64,000 nt of DNA from Mermis nigrescens (GCA_036768485.1 JAVLUZ010000621.1:124001-188000); one strand, 5' to 3'. Positions 46,778 to 59,514 are shown, counted from the stretch's first letter. Program-made: numbers and translations. The notes: generated from the letters alone by a model not told the origin.

Positions 46778-47190
46778 TTTTTGAGTAATTTCGAGTTTTC
46801 GGGATTTTTATTGCACAATCTTCGTGCCGGACTAATTATGTTTATTGCTTTTTATTGATTGTCCCGCAGCGCCGCATCATTTGTTGCACTTTTATTGACA
46901 GCTTACTGCTTGACCACGATTAAAAGTCACACCGTTCCTACTCGCTTCACAGGATTATTTATATTTACTGATTTTTCTATTTCCTTCACTTCGCATCACA
47001 TTCCAGTTCAGATTTGATTTACTATGAGTTTACCTATCTCCTGTGCGCATATAGATTCTACCTAATCTAAAATGTGCATAGAAGATAAGAACGTTTTTGA
47101 ACTTGAGATTTTTATCTTTCGCGATAACTTGTTCTGAAAGCCCGAATTCAAGCTAAAAATCGTAGAACTGTGATAATTTTCGGCGCTCCG
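46778..47190. other. No gene recognised
   Basis: A TTCGGCGCTCCGCG degenerate hairpin at 47179. The remainder is AT-rich without a frame. Confidence 0.35.
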
Positions 47191-47195
47191 CGTTA

Positions 47196-47466
47196 CAAAT
47201 TACAAATAACAAATTTTATTCGCTTATCTGACAACAAACTAAGTAATATTAATACATTGATAAGTAACGAGAAAAAAGATGAAATATAAAAATACACAGA
47301 AAGACATGTCAATAAAATACATAATTAGTCGAGGAAAGCGGGATAACGTAAAGGCAGTACATAAACTGCGTTTATTTACGCTCCTGAATTGAATGATTTT
47401 TCAATCTATCAAGGAAAACATGTCTTTTTGGAGCACTTATAATTTCTACAGGTAGAGAATTTTAAA
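47196..47466 (-). pseudogene. LINE (CR1/L2-like) 3' end remnant
   Basis: On the minus strand NSLPVEIISAPKRHVFLDRL then KNHSIQERK and a stop (47372-47374) is the typical end of CR1/L2 ORF2 ('NSLP..v..A.s...Fk..L..'). A 3' UTR follows that finishes with TTTGTTATTTGTAATTTGTA, an (ATTTGTA)-like terminal repeat. Upstream coding is lost. Confidence 0.7.
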
Positions 47467-47670
47467 CAGAGATTACTCGATTACAAAATTCAAATTTTCT
47501 GCAGTTTTTGTTTGCCCGATTAACAAAAAATAAATTGAAAATTAACAAAAATAATAGATAGGAGAGTCAGGGTGGATAGGGCCCGTGTGCCTCTCTCCCC
47601 GCGAAATTGAATCTGTAAATGATTTTTTCCTTCATTTCCCCTTTTTGTTTTTAGCGAAAAATAGCCATAA

Positions 47671-47883
47671 TTTTTTAACTCTATTTACAATCTACCTGAT
47701 TACAAGCGCGCGGTTCAAACGGTACTATTCGTTTTGTTTAAATCTTTAATTGATGATTACTATAAAGGCTCTGATCTTTCATCAGCCGATATAACGCAGG
47801 TATTTAGAGACCGAAATTTTCAGAAACGAAAAACTTTTTGGGCTTGGTTGGCATTTATGAAGAATTTTGGTAAAGCATTTTAA
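47671..47883 (+). CDS. Unrecognised coding-like frame
   Basis: 70 codons and a TAA: NLPDYKRAVQTVLFVLFKSL, IDDYYKGSDLSSADITQVFR, DRNFQKRKTFWAWLAFMKNF. It has no start codon and no splice sites that I can place. It lies between hAT fragments, so a transposon gene piece is likelier than a host exon. It may be chance. Confidence 0.25.
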   Translation, partial: FFNSIYNLPDYKRAVQTVLFVLFKSLIDDYYKGSDLSSADITQVFRDRNFQKRKTFWAWLAFMKNFGKAF

Positions 47884-48275
47884 TTTTGAGTCGTAATTCG
47901 TAACATCAACTTTTTACAAAATATACCAATACCGAATCACGGTTCTGAATTCTTCCTAAAAATGGTTAAAGTTCGTCAGCAAATTCATAATCATCGCCAT
48001 TGCTGTCATTCGTGCTTCTTGAACAGATCTAATTTACCTGCGAAGAACAGGACAGGAGATATAGGTGCGCAATGCGGAAGACTGAAAATTGAGTTTTTAA
48101 CCCCACGCTTTGAGACTAAATAGACTCCAATTATTATTGAAAAATTCGACGCGAAGCGTCGAAAATTTTATCGATTTTTGCCTAAATAAAGCAAAGGGAA
48201 GTAAAGGAAAAATCATTCTCACATTTTATTTTGGGTGGAGGCACGTGCCCCACTATCCCCCTGGATAGGGGCCTG

Positions 48276-49433
48276 ACTGTGTATGGTAACATGTTTTAGG
48301 AGGTTAAGTGGCCGTAATGTAGACATGTGTTGCAATGCAAATGTAAATAGGCGATATATCATTTATCTCCTTATTTATATAAGACTTATCTGCTTTCATC
48401 ATAGTATGCTTTCTCTTGTTATTCTTATTGTTCTACCGCATGTTTGTGATTTGTAGCGTGAGGATTCTGTGGGTTGGGCTAGTCTGAAAATTTTTCCTAA
48501 ACCCCTATTTATCTGGCTCAAACGAATGGGTGGAATGCTTTAAAAGCACCGTTGTTTGCATTTATACTAAGCGCTTTCGTAAAAAACACAAAATCAACAA
48601 ATTTTTGAAAAATTGAATAAAATTAAACGATACTTGTTCAAAAATGACTATTTAGCGCGAAGGGTCGAAAAAATTAATGCGCTGATGCTAAAAGACAACT
48701 AAAAAGCTTAACAGATCATATTTTCTAAAGCTTTTGAAAATCAAAATTTAGCAGGAATCGGCCATATTTTCCTAGAGTTGAGCCAGCAACCATTCTCCGG
48801 GCGTCAAGCACCCTAAAGTACTCCTTCCCCAAATAACATGTAGTGCTTGTATGCACGCATGTCAGTATTCTATCGGTTTCATGTGTTAAAAATGTCTACT
48901 TTTGAATTAATAATCTTAATTCTGTTTTCGATAAAGTATATAATTAATTAGATAGCATTCTATCATGTCAAGCAGCCAAATTTTTGCTTCAATATCGTAA
49001 TTTCACGATTTTCCTTCAGGATTAGATTAAAAGCTCAGCGCAACCGCTGCAAGAAACGAAATTCTTATTCTTGACGAGTCAAGTATTAATGTTTGCACCT
49101 GAATATAATGCAATAGTAGAGTAAAACGTCAAATTGGTAAGTTATTTTGCAAATAAAAACGCGATAATAGCTGGAATATTTTCCTGTATTAATAGTTGGT
49201 AGTTGGCACCGGAGGTGGATTTGTATGCATGTTTATAAAAATTTGCCTTAATTTGCATATGCTTCAGTCAGAAATGGCTGAACTGTTTGCATATTCAGAC
49301 TCAAGTACTTGCCGATTGTGGCTGGAAATTTTCAAGTTCTTGATCACCTTTTTTGTAAAAGTGCCGAAAAAGACATTTCAAGTTTTTGGACTATATTCTA
49401 CTTTTACTTCGTAAGTAAATACATACTTACAGA
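48276..49433. other. No gene recognised
   Basis: AT-rich DNA. A degenerate AGCGCGAAGGGTCG hairpin at 48656. Short frames without domains. Confidence 0.35.
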
Positions 49434-50249
49434 CAGGCCCGTATCCGATATTCGGCCATGGGGGGTTGAGTTAAGACAAATCGGTATATGTCTCGGAAAA
49501 TTCGTCGGGATAGCTCGCAAAAACCGCATTTTTCGACGTTTCTCAAAATGCTCTATCCATTAAGATCATAACATTTGAATTCTTTGTGGAAAAAATTTTT
49601 TCACTTAAAAGGCTATGAAAAAAGTCATTTGTTGATGGTGTTTGGGCCAACATGATACAAAATACTTCACACCAGTGTTTTTTTGTACAAGGTCCGTTTG
49701 TACATGTACAAAGATGGTCCCCAAAAGTAATTTGTACATTTTGTATATGCAAATTTTTTGTACTATATATATGGTACAGTAGCGATTTTTGTGTGGTTAA
49801 CAGAGTTTTTCGACCTTTGGTAGTGTATTTTAGCTAATTTCTTGGTTTCTGACTACAAAAATTACTAAAAATTGTCTCAAAACGGCGCGAAGCGCCGAAA
49901 AATTTGACATTTTTACATTCTAAATGCAAATTCTGCCATATTAAAGGTATATGGGACAAACAATTACTCGTTTCGGCGCGAAGCGCCTAAAATTTTTGAG
50001 AATTTTTCACCTTTTTACAGTTTTTGTCTTCCCAAAAATCTTTGTACATGTATATACAAAGGCGGTCCTGAAAAGTCTCTGTACATCGGGAAAAATCTTT
50101 GCTAAATTTGAAAAACACGAAAATTTGAACATATTTCGACAAAGATATTTCATTTTTCTAACTTTCTCGTGCATTATCTCCCGTTCAAAAATTTTTCTGG
50201 CCGAGGAGGGGCGGCCGCCCCCGCCGCTCTCCCTCTAAATACTTCCCTG
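49434..50249 (+). mobile_element. 816-bp CAGGCCC-type hAT element, target duplication 7/8
   Basis: Left end CAGGCCCGTATCCG, right end (inverted) CAGGGAAGTATTTAGAGGG. Flanks are cttacaga (49426-49433) and cttacagg (50250-50257). A GGGGCGGCCGCCCC palindrome lies just inside the right end. Hairpin-family units are nested at 49674-50110 (CGGCGCGAAGCGCCG at 49882). Confidence 0.8.
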
Positions 50250-50952
50250 CTTACAGGTGGTAGTTTTGTGGGAAATAAGATAACCTCCAAATTTTGTGAT
50301 TCATTGAGCTGAAATTCAGCTTCAGAAACGGAGTAACTTTTTAAACTATTTTAATTTACATGTTATGCAAGAATCTCGACGTTTTTCATTTCGCTTTAAT
50401 TTTCACACCTTCTCTATCAATATGATTCCACGTCTACTTCAGCAGCGCTTAGAAAACCCAAGCTGCACATACGCATGGATGCTTGAATTTTTGACGTACG
50501 TATGTGAACGGTGAACGTTGGGCTAGGAAGCACGCTGTATGATAGACATCTCAAATTTAAATTTTGTTCTTAAGTGAAGGGAAACAGGTTTTTTGGAGAG
50601 TTTTGGTACCCGCCAGCTGGCCATTTTTGAAACAGACCTTTAAGTTACATTTACTGCATGGGGCTTTTAGGAGTAAGCGCCGAGAACTTTTAAACAGCTC
50701 ATTTTTTAGCATAAAAACCATAGATTCAGGTTAAAAACACTATTTTTGACGTTTTACACTGAGCTCGTTATTTCTAGGATAAAAACAAAAAAATTGAAAA
50801 AAATTCGAAGAAAAGCTAAGTAAATTGAACAAGATACAGTCAAAAAAATAAATGTTTGGCGCGAAAAATTTGACATTTTTTAGGTCAAAATATAACTGAC
50901 ATCTATTAAAAAAGCACACCTACGATTTTTCCGAAAATCGACAATTCTGGGG
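50250..50952. repeat. Repeat E copy, no gene
   Basis: 50690-50880 matches 4190-4400 and 62575-62740 (TTTTTGACGTTTTACACTGA, TATTTCTAGGATAAAAAC, GATACAGTCAAAAAAATA, TTTGGCGCGAAAAATTTGAC). The hairpin's right arm is lost here. Confidence 0.5.
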
Positions 50953-50960
50953 GTCAGCAG

Positions 50961-51209
50961 CATATGTGGGCAGCACCGAAATTCTGAGGGAGGAGGTGAG
51001 GTGCAAGATTTTCTAAAGTTCAAAAAATTGTCTTTAAAATGGTGGTATGGCGAAATAACACGATTTTTCAATGTTTCTCGTCGAGCATTTTCCATTGGCA
51101 TAAAAAATCGTGAAAAAAATAAAAATGTTCAAAATTGAATTCTGTGGGGGTATTTTGGTTTTGGGGGTGCATACGTCCAAACTCCCCCCCCTCCCCACGC
51201 CCACATGTG
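50961..51209 (+). mobile_element. hAT-like MITE, family B, 240 bp upstream of AFG2 start codon
   Basis: CATATGTGGGCAGCACC ... CACGCCCACATGTG, 249 bp, flanked by a perfect gtcagcag duplication (50953-50960 and 51210-51217). It probably lies in or next to the AFG2 promoter or 5' UTR. Confidence 0.9.
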
Positions 51210-51448
51210 GTCAGCAGTCATACTGTGGAGTGTCAAAACATCCCCTAACCCCCAGATCACTTATATCTGTAGACCTCCCGTTTTTGCGAATTAAAACTTA
51301 CTTAATTTGATTTCATGGTTGATCGGCCTCGACCGGCTCATTTGCGCATTTACGGACGTTTATTTTCCATTTTTACCGTAATTTATGTACTCATTCGCTT
51401 TTTCAATATTTAGCGCTGCAGTTCCAGTTCACACACTCGCGGCCTTCA

Positions 51449-52964
51449 ATGACGGCTGAAGATAAAGAGAAGTCTTCAAATAATTTATTCATATTCTGTA
51501 ATATTTGCGACATAACATTCGCCAAAAAACATGCTTCCAAACACAAAAAGTATTGTAAAGCTGCGGCTGATTCGCTTAAAATCTGTCATCCATTCGCGAA
51601 AAATAGAGTCCTATTCGCCGTAGAAGAAATTTTGGCACAAACGCCCAAACAGTTCAGCAACATCGGATTATCTTGGCTACGTGCCAATTTGATATTCCTC
51701 CATCCTGATGCGATGCGTCTTTGCGAGATAAAATTGGGGGATTGCATGATCGCTTATAAAGAAAATGAAAACGGGCCATCAGTATGTACGGTTTGGCCTT
51801 GTAAAGAAATATCACCTTTTGCCATAGCATTTCTTGGCAAAAAATCAACGTCCAAGCCATGCGAGGGATTGATAAAAGTTGTCAAATCACCATCTAGCCC
51901 CCTCTATTCCTTATCACTGAGACCAAAGAAAACAAAATCCTTCTATCAACAAGCGGATTTCACGGAATACTGTAAACAATACGCATTGGATGCCTTTGTT
52001 TACGAAGGCTACGTATTAAAATTATACTATTTCGGCCAAATTTGCGAATTCGTTTGTTGCAATCCGAATCTGGCGACCAAGTACGCATTTGTGGATCAAA
52101 ACGTAGAACGAATCAGCGAACGCTTAAACGACATCTCATTAATTAGCAACGGAAACGATTTTCTCGACTCTTCAGCGACATCAGTGCCCGATTTATCCTA
52201 TAATTATCAAATGACTGATAATAATGACTTTAAGCCCGAAATCGGCCAAATTACCAATCAAACTATAATCAAAATTGAAACTGGTACTGCTGATATTAAT
52301 ATCAGTAAAAAAACAAAATCTATAATGTTCGAAAGCCTGGGTGGAATGAAATTGGCAAAAACGCGATTTTCGGATCATATCGTAAATCCGATCAAATTGA
52401 TTAAAAACGATCCGATTTGCGCCAAAAATTGGAAAACCAGGTCGGTACTTTTGTATGGACCGAGCGGATGCGGAAAAACTTCAATCGTCGAGGCCTTAAA
52501 AAACGAAATCGAGTTTGAACTAGTGAATTTCGATGCGGAAGATCAAGATTGTAAAGAATTTCGAAACGGTTGGCCCACTCTGCCAAATTCTCTTATACAT
52601 TTCGATGTGAACTCGCAGCGCAAGGAAAAGGATTCGACCCGATTAACTTCGCTGATTTGCGATCTTATCGATTTCTCGCATCAACATACAAAATCGATTC
52701 TTTTGATCGTCGTATCGACGTCCAATCACGATCAGGTGGAAGAGAGACTCAGGCGGAGATTTGACCTGGAATTGGAAATTTCTACTCCCGATCGATCGGA
52801 AAAGATCGATATTTTGCAGCGCGTATTGCAGCGCGAATTCGATTCTAATTTAAGCGATAATGATTTAGAAAGAATTGTAGAAAAAACGCACGGATTCACG
52901 GCGTCTGATTTGCTAATGTTGTGTAAAGAAGCCGGTGTCAAGGCTGTAAACAGAAGTTTAAACG
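51449..52964 (+). CDS. SPATA5 (AFG2A): AFG2/SPATA5-type AAA+ ATPase, exon 1 (N domain and D1)
   Basis: AFG2-family enzymes are hexameric double-ring AAA+ ATPases that strip a factor (Rlp24 in yeast) from pre-60S ribosomes. The exon starts at the first ATG of a clean frame. Residues 17-36 form a C-x2-C-x7-H-x3-H-x3-C cluster, a possible zinc knuckle not expected in the human protein. Residues about 68-205 are an N domain; a loose acidic linker follows. D1 starts near 293 (MFESLGGMKL). Its Walker A is intact (GPSGCGKT, 337-344), but Walker B reads SLIHFDVN (381-388) without the catalytic Glu, the pore-loop region is shortened, and the arginine-finger stretch is LRRRFD without the usual Pro-Gly. 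D1 may bind but hardly hydrolyse ATP. The donor AACG|GTAGGT leaves one base, fitting exon 2 exactly. The alternative GTAG|GTGCGT does not fit. Confidence 0.93.
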
Positions 52965-53094
52965 GTAGGTGCGTTTACAGTCGCATTTTAACTACCTAGT
53001 ACTATATAATTTGAAAAATTATAATTGAAAAATTAAATAATTTTTCGTATGATTAAATCTGTCACGCTTTGCCGAGAGGCTAGACGGTCGAGTG

Positions 53095-53329
53095 CATAGG
53101 TGGGCAGCACCGAAATTCTGGGGGCGAAAAAATTTCTGGGGGATGAAAAAATTTTCAAAGGTCAAAAAATGGTCTTAAAAGTGGTTGTATGGCGACAAAA
53201 ACACCATTTTTCGACGTTTCTCATCAAGCACTATCCAATGGCATCGAAAATTGCTAAAAAAGCGAAAAAAAATTTTCTGGGGGCATTTCAACTTCTGGGT
53301 ATATCGACCAAACCCCCACGCCCATGGTG
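53095..53329 (+). mobile_element. hAT-like MITE, family B, in AFG2 intron 1
   Basis: CATAGGTGGGCAGCACCG ... CACGCCCATGGTG, flanks gtcgagtg (53087-53094) and gtcgggtg (53330-53337), one mismatch. It starts 130 bp after the splice donor. Confidence 0.85.
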
Positions 53330-54337
53330 GTCGGGTGCTGTTAGGTGACTCTGATGTAATATTTTTGCTTGTTTTTAAGTACCTGCAAAAGGAATAAATT
53401 TTTTATCATTTGTTGTTATCAATAATAGAAATAAAATGAATAATAGCTATAATATAAATAATAGCCACCATGTGATAAAGAAAGATTGAAAAATTGAATT
53501 TAGCAGCGCGGTCAAATTAAGCCAAAAATGCTGAAAAATGCTGTCTGAGAGCATGAATCAATTTAAAAATAATTGATATGCGTTTTATTGACTTTCTTCA
53601 TCAATGTGAACTTCATGGAAACGCGCGGCACTTGTTAGAAATTCAAAAACTACATTACAAACTGTGTTTAAACTTTAACCGTAAGAAATTTTTTTTATTC
53701 TGTTCTGAATAAAGCTTTTTTAAATAAGGTAAAAAGTAAAATAAATTAATACAATAAAGATTTCAGCAACATAGAAACAAGCGTATAAAAGTGAAAAAGG
53801 AATCAAATAATATAAAAATTATTAAAAATCAAATATAAATATAAATGTAAATAAGGTGAAAATAGATAGATTAAAAATCTGCGGTGAGAATGAAAAGTGC
53901 GTATTGTACCTATACGTTTGAAGACGGCTCAAAGTTTAGAATGACAAGTGCAATTTTTAAAAATAATGCGTTATTTTGCACTGGCAGTGTTCCTGTTTTA
54001 TTATTGGAAAATCAAAGATACATAATTGAAAAAATGGATACCTTACCTAAGTAATACTGAGGATACCTCAATTAATTACAAATTAACGTTTTTTATTTTT
54101 CGTCAAACCCTAATGCTAAAATGCTTTTAAGCTCAAAACAATCATTCGAAACTGGTCGAATCGCTCGCGTCATATGTCGATAGGGCCAGAGTTTTCAAGG
54201 GTCCTAAAATTGCCTAACCGTCGGAAAAGAGCCAAGAAAATTTATGAATGGACAAAAATGCCAATTTTCTGTATTTTTTGATAATAATTATCAATTCTTA
54301 TCGAAAAATGACGGAAAAAGGATAAATTTTATGAATA

Positions 54338-54830
54338 ACGTCGAACTCGGATAATGCACTTTTCCGCTTAATGCACACTAGCGCACACGGTCCCGGCAAA
54401 AAGTAGTGTATTAACATAGTAAGTCACCTCGGTTAATGCAAACTCGGATAATGCGTAATGCACACGGCTGATAAGACCGCAGCCTATAAATTAGTGTGTA
54501 AGTGCACACGCTTAATGCACACCTCGGATAATGCACACATGTAGATTGCTGATATTTATTGCACACCATGTTACCTTATGCAAAACAGGGTATAAATTGT
54601 TACTACTACACTGCATACAACCTTATTCTACATCAACAGCAGGTAAGAACACAATATCCACCCTCTTTGTATTCCTCTTGTCATAGCATCAAAGTAACGA
54701 TAGGTTTATTTTTAATTAAAGTGGAAATTATAAGATTGTTGCATGCACACTCCCTTTAATGCACACACTCGGATGATGCACACCGTTGACCTTGGTCCCA
54801 AAGGGGTGTGCATTATCCAAGTTCGACTGT
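54338..54830. mobile_element. MITE with GGATAATGCAC words (pogo/Tigger-like?)
   Basis: TCGAACTCGGATAATGCAC near 54341 and, inverted, TCGAACTTGGATAATGCACA at 54825 are the ends; TA follows on the right. GGATAATGCACAC or TTAATGCACAC words recur about six times in between. TA flanks and the CAGTCGA-type right end suggest the pogo group, but no transposase is present. Confidence 0.65.
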
Positions 54831-54849
54831 ATTTATATTTTCTTCGCAG

Positions 54850-55058
54850 ATTCGAGATCGAAAAGTGGAATAATATTCGAAGACGTATGTTCGGCTATTT
54901 TAAACGTTAGACCGTCTTGTATGCGAGAAATTTATGCCGAGGTACCGAAGGTTCGTTGGTCGGACATTGGGGGCTTGGACGAAATGAAAATTCAATTAAA
55001 GCAAGCCGTCGAATGGCCATTAAAGCATCCGGAGGCTTTTTGCCGACTTGGAATACAG
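54850..55058 (+). CDS. SPATA5 (AFG2A): AFG2/SPATA5-type ATPase, exon 2 (start of D2)
   Basis: Acceptor CTTCGCAG, donor ATACAG|GTTTTT. Codes residues 506-575. [20 protein letters not shown] followed by [20 protein letters not shown] is the hallmark lead into the second AAA+ ring of this family. Phase 1 in, phase 0 out; the joint to exon 3 reads GIQ-PPSGVL without gap. Confidence 0.95.
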
Positions 55059-55291
55059 GTTTTTAATTTTTTTGACATGCAAGTTTGATTCATCTATTTT
55101 GCGTAATTTTATTGAACACGTTTTATTAAGATTTGAAGGAGGAGGGGAAGAATAATTTCAATAATTTTTTAATTTTAAATCTATTTTACATTTCATGCCG
55201 CTCAATTTTTTAACATCATTCAAGTCTGGGTTAGAGGAAGTATTTGATTATTTTGGGCTTCATTTTTCGTGCCTCTTGCTACATATGTGGG

Positions 55292-57019
55292 CAGGCCCAT
55301 ATCTAGGATCCGGCCAAGGGGAGGAGGCGGACTCAACATAAATTGGTCTATATCTCGGGAAATTCGTCAGGATAGCTCGTAAAAACCGCATTTTTTAGTG
55401 TTTTTCGACATGCTCTATCCATTCAGATAATAAAACTCGAACTTTTATTTAAAATTTTTGTACTTAAAAATTAGTGCTGCACACTTTGCAAATTTTACTA
55501 CCCGGGTATCCCGGCTATTCCATCACCCGGGTAATTCGGGTATCCGGGTACCCGTGCAAACCCGGATAGGACTTTAGATGGAAGAGAATGCAGTGAACAT
55601 AGTTTATTTACGGTTGTACAGTGAGATCTAGGGCAAAGTGATATCTAAGCAGTAAAATTATTGAAAAATTAATGCAACATCAAATAGAATCGAGGCTTTA
55701 ATCTGAAGAATCCGTATGCGTTTAATGAAATTTAAGTCATTTTCATAATTCGAAGCGAAAAATTGTGAGAAAGAGATATGGTATACTATATGCAGTGAAT
55801 TGCCTTTTTTGTCATTTTTCTTTATTAATCTAATCAAGAGCCTGTGATAATCCGAAGCAATCAGAAAACGATTTATTCATCAATGAAGATATATATATAT
55901 ACTTGTTTCATGATCTTACATGATATGCATATTGGGCGAGAGAAATTTTCATATTTCTAATCATCTGAGTCACTGTCAATGGCGGCTGAGACTGTAACAT
56001 CTTGCAGCATATATATGTACGCACGTGAAAACTAATTATAATATATATTATATATTATATACAAAATAGATCGGCTGATAAATAATTGTTTTAACAAAGT
56101 GACTCTGTCCAGACCGGAGCTTTGAATTTTTATAAACCCCGTAAAAATAAATCTTAGTGACTGATTGATTGGACAAACGGTTTGAAAGCATTTTCAAAAA
56201 ACAAATTTCATATCAAATCATTTATATTATTTTTGCTTTGTATCTTCATAACGTCATTAAAACATTTGAAGCAGGAAAGCACATTGACGAAAAGCAATTT
56301 TGGAAATCAACAGGAAATGAAAATTTTATTCAAAAAACAAGTCTATCTGGAGCTGACGCATTTTGAACATCGATAGGCTTTGAACCAGGTCAACTGAAAT
56401 AGCTATAAAAATATAATAAAAGCGCAGTTTAAATTTATATAATGGTCAACAAAGTAAATGCATTAGGAAAAAGCGCGTCACTAGCAGATAATTTCTTGTT
56501 CAAATTTGTTTACAATATAGAATGTTGCAAGAATTCGGCACTAATGAAATAATGAGCTGAATAATGGAATTTTGCGTAGACCGTATGCGCGATATATTCT
56601 GTGGCAATAGGAAAGATAAACAGACTCGCTTATGTAACATTTTACGGTTGATTATATCGAATCACATTTAGCACAGATTCAATCGCACTTTAGAAGCAAT
56701 TGTCCTTGTTCAATTTTTAGCACATATTGCATAATCTCGCAGTGCTAATTTTCCATTTTATATCAGGATTCGGTTACCCGGGTACCCGTTCGGGCACCCC
56801 GCGTGCAGCTCTATTAAAAAACTATTATGTGCGCCATTTTTCGGTCGCGCTTGGGCCAATGATATAAAATACTTGTCATCGGCGCGAACCGCCGAAAATT
56901 TGAGGATCTTACGTCAAAGACAGTCGATTTTTCCATGTTTCCATGCACTATCTTACCTTTCAAAATTTTTCTTCCACAAAAGGGGCGGCCGCCCCCCGCC
57001 CCCCTTAAATACGGCCTTG
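55292..57019 (+). mobile_element. CAGGCCC-type hAT element in AFG2 intron 2, with another nested inside
   Basis: Left CAGGCCCATATCTAGG, right (inverted) CAAGGCCGTATTTAAGGGG. Flanks are tatgtggg (55284-55291) and tatgtgag (57020-57027). It occupies most of the 2,540-bp intron (55059-57598). A GGGGCGGCCGCCCCCC palindrome marks the right subterminal region, as in 49434-50249. Confidence 0.82.
55472..56813. mobile_element. Nested hAT-like element with CCCGGGTA words
   Basis: Ends TAGTGCTGCAC and GTGCAGCTCTA are inverted. Flanks are ttaaaaat (55464-55471) and ttaaaaaa (56814-56821). ACCCGGGTA/CCGGGTACCCG words lie inside both ends. The AT-rich interior has no coding frame. It inserted after the surrounding element. 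Confidence 0.82.
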
Positions 57020-57487
57020 TATGTGAGCATTGGAGCCGGAGGTTAGGTAATTACCCCTACCTGTGTTCGTCAGGCGATTTTGAGAAAAGGAAATGCGCAG
57101 CAAGAAAAATTTCTGGACTAAGGCCAATAAAGGCCATAACTTCTAACTGAAAACGATAAAAATATCAGAATTTTTATTTTTGTATTGAAATTTTAAAATT
57201 TTTCTACCTTATAAATTATTATAAAACTTTATATTCTTTAAATATGAAAAATTTTTTGTTAAGTTTAAATTATTTATCAGTTTCGTGCTTTTTTTATCGC
57301 TATGTATTAAAACCCAGAAACTGACCAAACTTCACGATACAGGTTGAATCTGAGTTTACCTTATAGAACACGTTACTGTAGTGGTATAATGTCCTAAAAT
57401 TTGCACGTGCAAAATGTAAAAGTTTTCTGGGGATCGTCTTTTTGTACATGTACAAAATGTTCTGGTACAAAAACAATTTTGTCCTAG

Positions 57488-57988
<501 letters not shown>

Positions 57989-58721
57989 TAAACGTGTTTT
58001 TTGCCAGTTTTGGCCGAAATGGGTGGTCATTTACCCGGTCTCTACCTAACAATAGCCGGGGATGACCCCCATCATTTGAAATTTCGAGCCATGACACGTG
58101 TGCTGCCAAAGTCAGAAAATATTGACCTCTCCGATTTTCGACGAAAACTTGCGCTTTTTAGCCCTTTGGGTGCTTTTTGTTATTATTTTTGGCCTAAAAT
58201 TGAGGTCGCCTTAACTTCCTCCGCCTCATAGGTTCACAAGGCTCAGGTCGACTGTGAAGGAGGAATTTTAGAAGTCCAAAACATTTAATTTAACATTTAC
58301 GATTTTTTTGCTGTTTAAGCGACCAAAATGGTCAAAATAGCGTATTGAACATTTTTCGTGGTAATATATCATTTTAACGCATTTTTAATCCGTTTTGACT
58401 GCATTATATCACGCTGTGGTCGCCCTGTGGGGGCGCCGGGGCCGTAGAAGCAGCTTTCTTTCCAAAGTTTATGGGGTAATGACACATTTTCCATCCAAAT
58501 TTCGTCTTCTGTTGCCCCACCTTCCTTTTCCACATTTCCGTAGCAAAGGAAGCAAAAATTTTATTCTTAATTAAGATTCGGTTTATCTCGGTCTTATTAA
58601 TTAATTTAATTTTAACGTTTGATCCTATCCATCTAGTTTGATTAAGCAGTCATTAATTAATAAATGTTTGGGTCTAAATTAGTTCGGGTTCATACATACA
58701 CACGATCAAAAGCTCTTGGAG

Positions 58722-59147
58722 CAGGCACGTAGCTCTGGGGACATGGGGTCCAGACCACACCTGGGCGTGGGGGGTCGGGGGGCGGCGCCCCTCAGAAACC
58801 AAAATACCCCCACAGAAATCAAAAATACCCCCCAGAATTCAATTTTGAAATTTTTTTCGTTTTTTTTCGCAATTTTCTGATGCCAATGGATGAGAAACGT
58901 CGAAAAATGGTGTTCTCATCGCCATACCACATTTTTAAGGCCACTTTTTGACCTTCAAAAATTTTGCACCCCCCCCCCCAAGAATTTTCTCGCTGCCCAC
59001 GTATAGTCCGGACCCCCCGAAATTCAGAAAAATCGGAAAAATATGACTTTTTAAACGTTATTCTGTGCTATTTTCGGCCTTTTTGGACCGCGGAACCCCC
59101 AAAATTGGTGTTGGCCCCCAAAAATAGGAGGGCCAGCTACGTGCCTG
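58722..59147. mobile_element. Composite hAT MITE (family G carrying family B), target duplication 7/8
   Basis: Outer ends CAGGCACGTAGCT / AGCTACGTGCCTG, flanks tcttggag (58714-58721) and tctgggag (59148-59155). A family B MITE at 58756-59005 sits inside with its own flanks gtccagac / gtccggac. Confidence 0.88.
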
Positions 59148-59514
59148 TCTGGGAGGGAGGTTAAGCGAGTTCTCTTTTTGGGGGAGAGGGTAAATAAGTA
59201 ATCTTGTACTACTTAATGTCAGATTTCGATACTTAATTTGTTGTTAATTTCTTGTACTTTATTCTTCACGAGTATTTCTGCTTAAATTTCAATGAAAACA
59301 GATCACAAGAAGATTTTACGCTTCTTAATCGTTCGAGAAATAGGTTTTGTGTAAAGCGTTTCCCCTCAGAACATTTTGGTCCAAATTTGGACCTTAATGT
59401 CCTGAGGGGCATGCTTTTCAAAAGTCCTGGCAGGAGGTACCCTAAGACCAATCCTAGCGTGCAGTGCATGTGTGTGCGGCTTATTTCCATGCATGCGCAT
59501 AGGGGATGAGGGGG

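Larger units (their letters stand above)
44105..48275 (+). mobile_element. Possible CAGGCCC-type hAT element, interrupted
   Basis: CAGGCCCATATCCAGGGGGA at 44105 and its inverse at 48275 (TCCCCCTGGATAGGGGCCTG) are inverted ends sharing about 35 bp, including a GTGGGGCACGT stretch. A hAT transposase C-terminal piece lies inside the left end, and a separate hAT element (44944-46777) is nested. Flanking 8-mers differ (ggggtaag, actgtgta), so the two ends may belong to different insertions. Confidence 0.4.
52965..54849 (+). other. AFG2 intron 1
   Basis: 1,885 bp, GTAGGT...CTTCGCAG, phase 1. It holds a family B MITE (53095-53329) and a pogo-like MITE (54338-54830), whose right end is only 19 bp before exon 2. 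The remainder (53330-54337) is AT-rich with no recognised feature. Confidence 0.85.

Noticed and set aside
52193..52764. Short frames on both strands over AFG2 exon 1
   Set aside because: Shadows of the ATPase coding frame.
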